A DNA stretch of 32,379 bases from Planctomycetota bacterium (GCA_023135865.1 JAGLSG010000057.1:1-32379); one strand, 5' to 3'. Positions 22,264 to 29,399 are shown, counted from the first letter of the stretch. The notes: a model not told the origin generated them from the letters alone. Numbers and translations: made by a program.

Positions 22264-22292
22264 ATTAGAGCAAAATAATCCCTTTTTGTCAA
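22264..22292 (-). promoter_or_regulatory. trp operon promoter
   Basis: On the minus strand TTGACA (22292-22287) is followed by a 17-base spacer and TCTAAT (22269-22264, 5/6 of consensus). The start would fall near 22257, just before the trpL ATG. An alternative -10, TATACT, lies a little further upstream at about 22298-22293 without a good -35. Confidence 0.8.
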
Positions 22293-22320
22293 GTATAATC
22301 CAACAAACAGTTGACAAAAA
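22283..22320. promoter_or_regulatory. Perfect inverted repeat between the divergent trp and kdsB promoters
   Basis: TTTTTGTCAA (22283-22292) and TTGACAAAAA (22311-22320) are a perfect 10-bp inverted repeat around 18 bases. Each arm contains the -35 box of one divergent promoter. It may be a shared operator, or simply two similar back-to-back promoters. Confidence 0.6.
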
Positions 22321-22339
22321 ACCGATTTACACATACGAT
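22311..22339 (+). promoter_or_regulatory. kdsB promoter
   Basis: TTGACA at 22311-22316, a 17-base spacer and TACGAT at 22334-22339 (4/6). The predicted start, near 22346, leaves about 75 nt to the GTG start or 45 nt to the upstream ATG of kdsB. Confidence 0.6.
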
Positions 22340-22420
22340 GAAGCCCCAGTTGGATTTCGCATTCGCTATCAGAAAAACTTACTTTGTTAGATGCCAATTG
22401 GCCAAAGGTTTTATAAAAAA

Positions 22421-23197
22421 GTGAAAGTCTTAGTTTGTATTCCCGCTCGTTACGGCTCGACACGATTCGCTGGGAAAGTTCTCGCGAGAGAAACCGGCAA
22501 GTTCCTCATTCAACACACTTGGGAAAAGGCCTGCGGTGCAAAACTCGCTGATAGAGTAATCATTGCAGCTGACGATGAAAAAGTTATTACTGCTGCAAAA
22601 TCATTTGGCGCAAAGTGCATTTTAACATCAACTGAACATCAAAGCGGCACCGACCGCATCGCCGAAGCTGTAAAAAATATCGATTGTGATATTGTGGTAA
22701 ATCTTCAAGCCGATGAGCCGGAAATCGAGCCGGAAAACATTGATAAAGTGGCAAAACTTTTGCTCGAAAATCCAAATGAACAAATGGCTACGCTCGCTGC
22801 TGAATTTGAAACAGCAGAACAAATCGCCAATCCGAATATTGTAAAGGTGGTTGTTACGAATCACGGGTTACGAGCCACGAGTCACGGCCTCATAAAAGCG
22901 ATTTACTTTTCACGTTCTGTCATACCTTATAATAGAGACAAAGCCGGCATAGGCGATATTAGCCAATATCTGCGACACGTTGGAATTTACGCTTACCGCA
23001 AGGATTTCCTTTTGAAATTTACAGCTCTTGAGCAGACACCGCTGGAAAAAATCGAAAAACTTGAACAGTTGCGAGCAGTTGAAAATGGATTTGGCATATT
23101 GGTCGGCAAAATCAAGCACACCTGCGATGGAATTGACACGCCGCAGCAATACGCAGAATTCGTAAAAAAGTATAAAAAAGGACAAAAACAAAAATAA
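22421..23197 (+). CDS. kdsB: 3-deoxy-manno-octulosonate cytidylyltransferase (CMP-KDO synthetase)
   Basis: This enzyme activates KDO with CTP for lipopolysaccharide inner-core assembly, which marks the organism as Gram-negative with KDO-containing LPS. From the GTG the protein is 258 aa. Motifs are the nucleotide loop IPARYGSTRFAGK (7-19), HQSGTDRIAEA (73-83), LQADEPEI (95-102) and AIYFSRSVIPYNRD. An ATG at 22391 would add ten residues without a ribosome site. The GTG at 22421 matches the usual family start and has AAAGG 12 bases upstream, so I prefer it with moderate certainty. Residues 145-156 (VTNHGLRATSHG) come from a heptad insertion right before the conserved YFSR strand. It lies upstream of pyrG, which supplies its CTP. 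Confidence 0.93.
   Translation: MKVLVCIPARYGSTRFAGKVLARETGKFLIQHTWEKACGAKLADRVIIAADDEKVITAAKSFGAKCILTSTEHQSGTDRIAEAVKNIDCDIVVNLQADEPEIEPENIDKVAKLLLENPNEQMATLAAEFETAEQIANPNIVKVVVTNHGLRATSHGLIKAIYFSRSVIPYNRDKAGIGDISQYLRHVGIYAYRKDFLLKFTALEQTPLEKIEKLEQLRAVENGFGILVGKIKHTCDGIDTPQQYAEFVKKYKKGQKQK
22853..22888 (+). repeat. GC-rich heptad insertion in kdsB (VTNHGLRATSHG)
   Basis: Five 7-base units (GTTACGA twice, plus GCCACGA, ATCACGG and GTCACGG) start at 22853 and encode VTNHGLRATSHG. In E. coli KdsB (recalled) the same place, between NxVKVV and the YFSR strand, is a short turn, so about nine residues are extra. Phase and strand match the trpE and debranching-enzyme copies. Confidence 0.8.
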
Positions 23198-23202
23198 CCA
23201 TC

Positions 23203-23229
23203 TGTCATTCCTGCGGAAGCAGGAATCCA
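23203..23229 (+). repeat. Dispersed TGTCATTCC-type palindromic repeat, copy 1
   Basis: TGTC precedes a perfect hairpin ATTCCTGC/GCAGGAAT with a GGAA loop (23207-23226), then CCAG. It lies five bases after the kdsB stop. A second copy in the same orientation is at 25746-25773. A CACAGAG direct pair (23249-23264) follows before the next gene. Confidence 0.8.
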
Positions 23230-23275
23230 GAAAGTTTTTATTTTAGCCACAGAGAACACAGAGAAAAGTAAAATA

Positions 23276-23905
23276 ATGACAGACGAGGAAATAAAACTAG
23301 CTTTGGAAGTGATAAATACTGCTTTAGTGCTGGCTAGCACTCTTGCAATTGTAACCACCTCGATTATTGCTATATGTGGCATCAATGTTTGGCGAAAGGA
23401 ATTTCAGGGTAAGCGAAAAATCGAACTTGCAGAAGAAGTTTTAGTCCTTTTTTACGAAGCGAGAGATGCAATTTCAGAAATACTAAGCTTCTCAAAATAC
23501 CAAGATGAAGGTTCTATAAGAAAACCTCAAGAAGATGAAACATCAAGTCAAAAACAAGTTCGAGATCGTGCTTACATAGTAAATGAACGACTTAATAAGA
23601 GGAAAGAAGTTTTTAATAAACTTCGTTCCAAACATTATCAATTTATAGCAAGATTTGGGAATAAGAACGCAAAGCCCTTTGAAGATATTAAGCATATAGT
23701 TACTGACATACAAATCTCTGCAAGAATTCGTAGTAGCAGAAGTACAAAGGAAGCTACTCAAGGGGAAAAAAGATGGCGACACGTAATCTGGGGCAGAGGT
23801 GAAAACAATCCCACTCTGTCTCAATTAGAGAGTGTAATTTCGGACATAGAAGCAATTTATCAACGTATTATCAAGGAAAAAAACAGGAAAATTTATGTCA
23901 AATGA
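23276..23905 (+). CDS. Membrane-anchored protein of unknown function
   Basis: I cannot name this protein. It is 209 aa with one N-terminal membrane segment (about residues 12-35, VINTALVLASTLAIVTTSII and on), then INVWRKEFQGKRKIELAEEVLVLFYEA. The rest looks charged and mainly helical, with a long basic stretch around 140-165. The pattern of one membrane helix, WRKE, GKRK and ELAEEVL resembles a family of unassigned proteins seen sporadically in many bacteria, from memory only. It interrupts the kdsB-pyrG pair, is preceded by dispersed repeats, has only a weak ribosome site, and overlaps the pyrG start by 11 bp. I infer a later insertion. Confidence 0.65.
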   Translation: MTDEEIKLALEVINTALVLASTLAIVTTSIIAICGINVWRKEFQGKRKIELAEEVLVLFYEARDAISEILSFSKYQDEGSIRKPQEDETSSQKQVRDRAYIVNERLNKRKEVFNKLRSKHYQFIARFGNKNAKPFEDIKHIVTDIQISARIRSSRSTKEATQGEKRWRHVIWGRGENNPTLSQLESVISDIEAIYQRIIKEKNRKIYVK

Positions 23906-25670
23906 AAATGAGCTATTAGCTTCGGTGAGCGATGTTTCAACGGAAAGTGAATTCTTTTCGCCAATACCAGCCGGCTACAAAAAAGGCAAAACCCGCTATT
24001 GCTTCGTCTTGGGAACGGTAATGAGCGGACTGGGAAAAGGGATACTCTCATCGTGTCTCGCTCTGCTTATGCAGAACAAGGGCTTGAAAATTGCGCCGAT
24101 TAAACTCGAGGGCTATCTTAATATAGATTCCGGCACGCTAAACCCCTTCCGTCATGGCGAAGTATTTGTGCTCGACGATGGTATGGAATGCGATATGGAT
24201 TTGGGCACCTATGAAAGAATGCTAAACCAGAATCTAAGCGGAGCAAATTTCGCCACAAGCGGCCAAATATTCAGGGCTGTACTCGACAAAGAACGCCACG
24301 GCGATTATCTCGGCAGAGATGTCCAGATGATTCCGCACGTAACCGGAGAAGTAAAACTAAAACTTAGAAAACTGGCAATGCAAACCGATGCCGATATTGT
24401 GTTCGTGGAAATCGGCGGAACAGTCGGCGATCTGGAAAACGCATATTACATTGAGGCAATGCGGGAACTGGCCTACGAAGAAGGGCCAAAAAGCTGCTGT
24501 TTTATAGCTCTAACGTACATACTCGAACCAAAAGTGCTCGGCGAACAAAAATCAAAAGCCGCTCAGCTCGGCATAAAACAGATTATGCGATGCGGTGTTC
24601 AGCCCGACATAATCGCCTGCCGAGCAAGCAATCCGGTAAACATAAAAGCGAGACAAAAAATCAGCATCTACAGCAACGTACCCGTAGAAAGAGTTATATC
24701 TATGCCGGATTCATCGAGCATTTATATGATACCTGCAATGCTCAAAGACTGCGGACTGGATTTCGAGGTCGCTCGCCTGCTCAATATAGAAGACAGAATC
24801 AGTCTTAGAAATGAACGCAAACAATGGCTCAAGTGGTGTGATTTCACAGATAAAATCGGCCAGGAAAAACACGAAATAACAATTGGCATTACCGGCAAAT
24901 ACACATCCGTTCGCGATAGTTACGCTTCAATAATAAATGCCCTGGAGCATTCGGGAATTGTGCTCGGCTGCAAAGTAAAAATCAAATGGATTGAAACAAC
25001 CAACATTACCGACAAAACAGCCGCTGAACATCTCTCTGATGTTGACGGAATTATCGTGCCCGGCGGATTCGGCACACGCGGCGCAGAAGGAAAAATCGCC
25101 TGCGTAAAATACGTCAGAGAAAATAATATTCCCTATCTTGGAATATGTTTCGGATTCCAGATGGCTGTTATAGAATTTGCACGCAATGTCTGCGGATTGA
25201 AAAACGCCAACAGTACTGAAATCGAGCCAGATTGCACCCAGCCGGTTATTAACATATTGCCTGAACAAAAAAAGATTGAAGGGCTCGGCGGAAATATGCG
25301 GCTCGGCGGTCGCGACATTGAAATAAAGCCGCAAACATTTACACATAAACTCTTCAATAAATCAGAGATGGTCAGAATGCGATTCCGTCATCGTTACGAA
25401 GTTGACCCGAAATACATTGAGCAACTCGAAGAAGCAGGAATGCTCTTTTCCGGCAAAGCTCCCGAACATCCGATTATGCAGATTCTGGAAATTCCTAAGC
25501 ATCCGTTCTTTATTGGAACCCAGGCACATCCGTGCTTGACTTCTCGGCCATTGAAAACGCAGCCAATGTTCGTTGGCCTTGTGGCAGCTGCAATGCGGAA
25601 ACATTATCCAAATGAAAACATGCCTGATTGCATAGAAGCTGTACGGAAAGTGTGTAATCGTAATGATTGA
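23895..25670 (+). CDS. pyrG: Divergent CTP synthase (PyrG family) with altered glutaminase triad
   Basis: This protein aligns over its whole length with CTP synthase, which aminates UTP to CTP using ATP and glutamine. It is 591 aa against about 545 in E. coli, with an N-terminal extension of about 33 residues. The synthase domain keeps the P-loop GTVMSGLGKG (40-49), metal ligands D102 and E172 (VEIGGTVGDLE) and HGEVFVLDDG. The usual KLDPYIN is KLEGYLN (70-76), and the UTP lid KTKPTQHS is KSKAAQLG. The glutaminase domain keeps Cys418 in GICFGFQ and H545, but the usual HPE is HPC, so C547 replaces the catalytic Glu. AGGA six bases upstream supports the ATG at 23895. It could be the only CTP synthase, or an ammonia-dependent or regulatory paralogue. 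Confidence 0.85.
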   Translation: MSNENELLASVSDVSTESEFFSPIPAGYKKGKTRYCFVLGTVMSGLGKGILSSCLALLMQNKGLKIAPIKLEGYLNIDSGTLNPFRHGEVFVLDDGMECDMDLGTYERMLNQNLSGANFATSGQIFRAVLDKERHGDYLGRDVQMIPHVTGEVKLKLRKLAMQTDADIVFVEIGGTVGDLENAYYIEAMRELAYEEGPKSCCFIALTYILEPKVLGEQKSKAAQLGIKQIMRCGVQPDIIACRASNPVNIKARQKISIYSNVPVERVISMPDSSSIYMIPAMLKDCGLDFEVARLLNIEDRISLRNERKQWLKWCDFTDKIGQEKHEITIGITGKYTSVRDSYASIINALEHSGIVLGCKVKIKWIETTNITDKTAAEHLSDVDGIIVPGGFGTRGAEGKIACVKYVRENNIPYLGICFGFQMAVIEFARNVCGLKNANSTEIEPDCTQPVINILPEQKKIEGLGGNMRLGGRDIEIKPQTFTHKLFNKSEMVRMRFRHRYEVDPKYIEQLEEAGMLFSGKAPEHPIMQILEIPKHPFFIGTQAHPCLTSRPLKTQPMFVGLVAAAMRKHYPNENMPDCIEAVRKVCNRND

Positions 25671-25745
25671 CATTAAACTACAAAAGTTCGTTACGTGGTG
25701 TTGTTTTCGATAGATAATTTCTACTTTTCAAAAACACGTGCCCTC

Positions 25746-25773
25746 TGTCATTCCCGCGAAAGTGGGAATCCAA
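25746..25773 (+). repeat. Dispersed TGTCATTCC-type palindromic repeat, copy 2
   Basis: TGTC precedes ATTCCCGC/GTGGGAAT (one wobble) with a GAAA loop, then CCAAG. It has the same layout and orientation as 23203-23229. It lies 75 bp after the CTP synthase stop, so the two copies bracket the unknown gene plus pyrG. Confidence 0.75.
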
Positions 25774-25848
25774 GAACGCACAAAATCTGAATTCCGAATT
25801 AAGTCTGGAATAATGGAACCGAAATGCTAAGACATGATTATATGGATT

Positions 25849-26487
25849 CTAATCCGTAATCGACCATTCCAGAAACGGCTTTGAGATTTCAGTTATTACA
25901 TCATCGGACATTTCATCTCGGCCATCACCTACAGCCCTGAAATAAACATCTACTTTGATGTATGGGCATCCCTTATAAACATACCTTCTCGATGTTCTAC
26001 CGGACAGGCCTCCTTCGATCGTGAATACCTTAAGAAGCTCACCACGTGTCATTCCTGATTGAATAGTTTGACTACGTTTTATGCATTCACTTATCCAGTC
26101 CGTGTAATTCAGAGAGCTTTGTTGTTTAGTATTTACCTCTTTTAATCCTTCCAAATTTTTCTTAAGTTCATCGATTTGGAGTTTTAGTTCTTCATTTTCA
26201 TGTTGGAGTCGCACCGTTTCTTCAAAAAGAAATTTAGTTAAACTATCATCTGAATCTGGCTTTGATTGCAAAGCTTCTTTTTCGTTGAGACATTTTTCCA
26301 GCTGCTGCTGACTTTTGAGGATTGTTTTATCTTTTTTTACTAAATCTTTTTTCAGCTGAATATTTTGAGCAGCTACAAGTCGGCTCTGTTTGGGATTAGA
26401 AATGTTCTGCTCCTGACAACCGGCTATTACCAAAAACAAAGCAACGCTAATTCCAAGAACGATAGTTTTTTTAGCAAACTTTTTCAT
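25849..26487 (-). CDS. Coiled-coil lipoprotein with SmpA/OmlA-like C-terminal domain
   Basis: This is a 212-aa predicted lipoprotein. A basic N-terminus and hydrophobic segment end in the lipobox VIAGC with Cys24. Residues about 40-125 are rich in Lys, Glu, Leu and Gln and should form a coiled coil. The C-terminal part (about 142-208) contains IQSGMTRGELLKVFTIEGGL, then YVYKGCPYIKVDVYF. This pattern is like the BamE/SmpA-related lipoprotein domains, where GMTRxELLKVF opens the fold. AGGG seven bases before the ATG supports the start. It stands alone on the minus strand. A periplasmic or outer-membrane tether is inferred; its partner is unknown. Confidence 0.75.
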   Translation of the reverse strand: MKKFAKKTIVLGISVALFLVIAGCQEQNISNPKQSRLVAAQNIQLKKDLVKKDKTILKSQQQLEKCLNEKEALQSKPDSDDSLTKFLFEETVRLQHENEELKLQIDELKKNLEGLKEVNTKQQSSLNYTDWISECIKRSQTIQSGMTRGELLKVFTIEGGLSGRTSRRYVYKGCPYIKVDVYFRAVGDGRDEMSDDVITEISKPFLEWSITD

Positions 26488-26579
26488 TTTTTATCCCTTC
26501 AGAATTTTCAATGGTTAAACCATTTGTAATTATCCCATATTTCCCAGAACAATCAAGGCAGCCATTAAAAATATATCCC

Positions 26580-26607
26580 TTGATTTGCAGCTGAAACCAA
26601 ATATAGT
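26580..26607 (+). promoter_or_regulatory. Promoter for mtnN-queG
   Basis: TTGATT (26580-26585) and TATAGT (26602-26607, 5/6) are 16 bases apart. Transcription would start near 26614, about 36 nt before the mtnN ATG. Confidence 0.55.
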
Positions 26608-26649
26608 AAAAAACAGAAATCATATCTTTTTACAGGCAGGAAACAGATT

Positions 26650-27402
26650 ATGCGTATAGGAATAATGGGTGCGATGGACGAGGAAGTCGCTTTAATTTTA
26701 AGCGATATGGAAAATATCCGTTCGGAGAAAATTGGAATCAGAACCTACCACAGCGGCTCGCTTTACGATAAAGATGTTGTTCTGGCGGTTTCCGGCTGGG
26801 GCAAAGTGGCTTCAGCTTCGACAGCAACGGCAATGCTCATTGGCTACAGCGTAGAAACCATTATCTTTTCCGGAGTTGCAGGAGCCGCTTGCGATGAGCT
26901 TAATATTGGTGATATTGTTATAGCTTCCCAGCTGGTTCAGCACGACCTCGATGCCAGCCCGATATTTCCAAAATACCAGGTTCCGCTGCTTGGGATTTCA
27001 CATTTCAAAACAGATGCAAAATTAAAAAAAGCTGCAATTTCAGCTGCCGAAAATTTTGCATCAAATGAAATTTCCAGCCACATAGACAGTAATACCCTCT
27101 CTGAATTCGCAATCACGAAACCAAAAGTATATGAAGGACTCATCGCAAGCGGAGATAAATTTATTTCAAGCTGCGAAGCACTTGCTGAAATAAAAAAAGA
27201 TTTTCCCGATTTGAAATGCGTTGAAATGGAAGGAGCAGCTGTGGCACAGATTTGCTATGAACACAATGTACCATTGACAGTTGTGAGGGTAATTTCCGAC
27301 AAGGCCGACAGCAATGCGGAAATAAATTTTCCGCTGTTCATTTCAAAAGTGGCAAGCCAGTATTCACGCGGAATTATTTGTAATCTGCTCGACAGAATCT
27401 AA
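26650..27402 (+). CDS. mtnN: 5'-methylthioadenosine/S-adenosylhomocysteine nucleosidase
   Basis: This enzyme hydrolyses the glycosidic bond of MTA and SAH to release adenine, recycling inhibitory by-products of SAM-dependent reactions. The 250-aa protein has the opening IGIMGAMDEEV with the Glu that activates water, FSGVAGAACDELNIGDIVIAS, the ASGDKFIS substrate segment, CVEMEGAAVAQ (ribose-binding Glu) and the catalytic Asp in RVISDKAD. AGGAAA lies about six bases before the ATG. Length is slightly above the usual 230 aa because of an extra helix around 110-150. Its stop is eight bases before queG, so the two form an operon. Confidence 0.92.
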   Translation: MRIGIMGAMDEEVALILSDMENIRSEKIGIRTYHSGSLYDKDVVLAVSGWGKVASASTATAMLIGYSVETIIFSGVAGAACDELNIGDIVIASQLVQHDLDASPIFPKYQVPLLGISHFKTDAKLKKAAISAAENFASNEISSHIDSNTLSEFAITKPKVYEGLIASGDKFISSCEALAEIKKDFPDLKCVEMEGAAVAQICYEHNVPLTVVRVISDKADSNAEINFPLFISKVASQYSRGIICNLLDRI

Positions 27403-27410
27403 AAAACTTT

Positions 27411-28361
27411 ATGAGCATAACCGAAAAAATAAAACAAAAAGCTCTTCGGTTGGGCTTTGATTTGGTTGGGATTACTGATGCTGCTGCGGTAAACACTGAG
27501 CAAACCGAATTGCTGGCCGACTGGCTGAACTGCGGATACGCCGGTGAAATGGATTATATGCACAGAAATTTCCAAAAACGAATCAATCCATCTGAACTTA
27601 TGAAAAATGCCCACTCGATAATATGCGTCGGGCTGAATTACACACCTAAAAAAATAAAAACGAATTCACAAAATTCCCCTGCAACCGGCAAGGTGGCAAA
27701 TTATGCGCAGTATGAAGATTATCATCCTTTTATAAAAAAGCAGCTTTTTAAATTAGCTGACTTCATAAAATCACTAACCAAAGAAAATTTGAAATTTAAA
27801 ATTTGCGTTGATTCCGCCCCGCTCGCGGAAAGAGCAATTGCTGCGAGAGCCGGCCTCGGTTTTATCGGAAAAAATCATACACTAATAAATCCTGAATTTG
27901 GCTGCCAGATATTACTCGGCGAAATAATCACCACATTAGAATTGGAAATCGACGAACCAATTGCAAACAGCTGCTGCGATTGCGATAAATGTATCACCTC
28001 CTGTCCAACAGGGGCACTATCAGCCGATGGCAAATTCGATGCAACCAAATGTATCAGCTATTTAACAATCGAATACAAAGGTGAAATCCATCCGAATTTG
28101 GCTGCGAAAATCGGCGACCATATTTTCGGTTGCGACGAATGTATTATGGCTTGTCCCTATCAAAAAAATGCGACAGTTTGTAAAAACAAAGAATTCAAAT
28201 TTCATAGCGACAGGGCAAAATTAGATTTACAGGAAATTCTAGATTTGAGCGAAGAAGAATTCAAAATCAGATTTGCCAATTCGGCCTTCGAGCGTTCAGG
28301 CCTTACCCGACTAAAAAGAAATGCAAAAATCTGCCTTGAGAATTTTCAGAAAAAGAAATAA
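27411..28361 (+). CDS. queG: Epoxyqueuosine reductase
   Basis: This is a cobalamin-dependent iron-sulphur enzyme for the last step of queuosine synthesis on tRNA, reducing epoxyqueuosine to queuosine. The 316-aa protein has the catalytic Asp134 in VDSAPLAERAIAARAGLGFIGKN, and two [4Fe-4S] sets: C188/C191/C194...C198P and C214 with C241/C244/C248P. It is shorter than E. coli QueG (about 379 aa, recalled) and lacks the C-terminal HEAT-like region. No ribosome site precedes the ATG, so translation may couple to mtnN. Its TAA abuts the stop codon of the convergent anti-sigma gene with no base between. Confidence 0.93.
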   Translation: MSITEKIKQKALRLGFDLVGITDAAAVNTEQTELLADWLNCGYAGEMDYMHRNFQKRINPSELMKNAHSIICVGLNYTPKKIKTNSQNSPATGKVANYAQYEDYHPFIKKQLFKLADFIKSLTKENLKFKICVDSAPLAERAIAARAGLGFIGKNHTLINPEFGCQILLGEIITTLELEIDEPIANSCCDCDKCITSCPTGALSADGKFDATKCISYLTIEYKGEIHPNLAAKIGDHIFGCDECIMACPYQKNATVCKNKEFKFHSDRAKLDLQEILDLSEEEFKIRFANSAFERSGLTRLKRNAKICLENFQKKK

Positions 28362-29399
28362 TTACGGGGCGAGGAAAACATCCGATTCACACGTTGGCAC
28401 TTCGACACCTCTATAAGTATTTGTGTCTCGCAGTGTGAATATGTCATCTTCGGAAAGGCCGACTCTGCGGACTTTGATAAATTTAACACTTCCATCGCCA
28501 AATAAAACATTTTGTCCGCGACGTTCGTGATTGATACTGTTGGAAGTGGATAATTTTTTGTTCAGCTTAAGATTTAATGATTCGGTGTAAAGAGGAAGAG
28601 TTTCAAAAAGAGGATTCAAATCGGCCATTAAAACCTTTCGGGAGGATGAATCTGCGTCTTTGGAGTCGTTACATCTTATTCTAAAACTGTAGGCCACATT
28701 TTTTCGAGATGGAAAATCATTGTAGTATTTCAATTGTGAATCGCTAAGTTTGGCTAATCTGGCGTGGCCGCTGCCGGGACAAACAAAATCATTTCTATCT
28801 GCGTAATCGCCTTTTACCAGCAGCCACAAATGACGTGTATTGGATTGATTTTCCTTACCATTGTATCCGACTTTCCACCACGGCTGGCCAGCGGTTGTTG
28901 CTACTGCGGGCATCCGGCCGTCATTATCAGAACTGTATTGGCCAAAACCATCGAAAATACTCGAAAGCTGCATTTGGCATTGCTGCTGATTTGATTTTTG
29001 ACGGGCATAATTAGTCGTAACATTGAATGCGGTAAACAAAATAGTTCCAGCAACCATAAAAACCGCAGCAGTTGCAAATCTCCGCCCCATATTAAGCCAA
29101 AAACCGCCGGCGGAAATTTTCTTTTTCTGCTCAGTTGCAAGTAACTGCTCAAGCTCAAGCTGACTGGAACGGGCGGCATTATTCAATCGCCAAATCGTGC
29201 CTTCAACCAATTCGTCAGGACAGGACTCAATCGAGGAACTATCCAGCGGGGCCAAAGCCGCCTTAAATTTGGAGTAAACACCAGCGGCCTCTTCGTTGGA
29301 AGATATTAAATCCCTGGCTCGGGAAGACTCTTCTGGAGAAGTCAAACCGATACAATAATCAAACAATAATTCGTTTTGTGCATTACTCAACGGGCTCAT
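28362..29399 (-). CDS. Anti-sigma factor fused to a prepilin-like H-x(n)-DG domain
   Basis: This is a 345-aa membrane protein encoded directly after the ECF sigma gene, with an ATGA overlap. The cytoplasmic N-terminus (1-100, LLFDYCIGLTSPEESSRARD...) looks like an anti-sigma domain without the zinc-binding HxxxCxxC motif. A single membrane helix spans about 109-126. The exterior part resembles planctomycete prepilin-type proteins: MQLSSIFDGFGQYSSDNDGRMP near 145, DFVCPGSG, and HERRGQNVLFGDGSVKF near the end. That last motif is one residue longer than the usual H-x9-DG. I infer that it holds the sigma factor at the membrane, with the pilin-like part as sensor. The fusion is unusual. Confidence 0.7.
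   Translation of the reverse strand: MSPLSNAQNELLFDYCIGLTSPEESSRARDLISSNEEAAGVYSKFKAALAPLDSSSIESCPDELVEGTIWRLNNAARSSQLELEQLLATEQKKKISAGGFWLNMGRRFATAAVFMVAGTILFTAFNVTTNYARQKSNQQQCQMQLSSIFDGFGQYSSDNDGRMPAVATTAGQPWWKVGYNGKENQSNTRHLWLLVKGDYADRNDFVCPGSGHARLAKLSDSQLKYYNDFPSRKNVAYSFRIRCNDSKDADSSSRKVLMADLNPLFETLPLYTESLNLKLNKKLSTSNSINHERRGQNVLFGDGSVKFIKVRRVGLSEDDIFTLRDTNTYRGVEVPTCESDVFLAP

Noticed and set aside
22093-22278. 61-aa plus-strand open frame over the trp leader
   Set aside because: It is the antisense shadow of the leader peptide and attenuator. The opposite strand carries promoter, Trp codons and hairpins that fit together.
23276-25670. Composite transposon bracketed by the two hairpin repeats
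   Set aside because: There is no transposase, no target duplication is visible, and the repeats are short REP-like hairpins and not insertion sequences.
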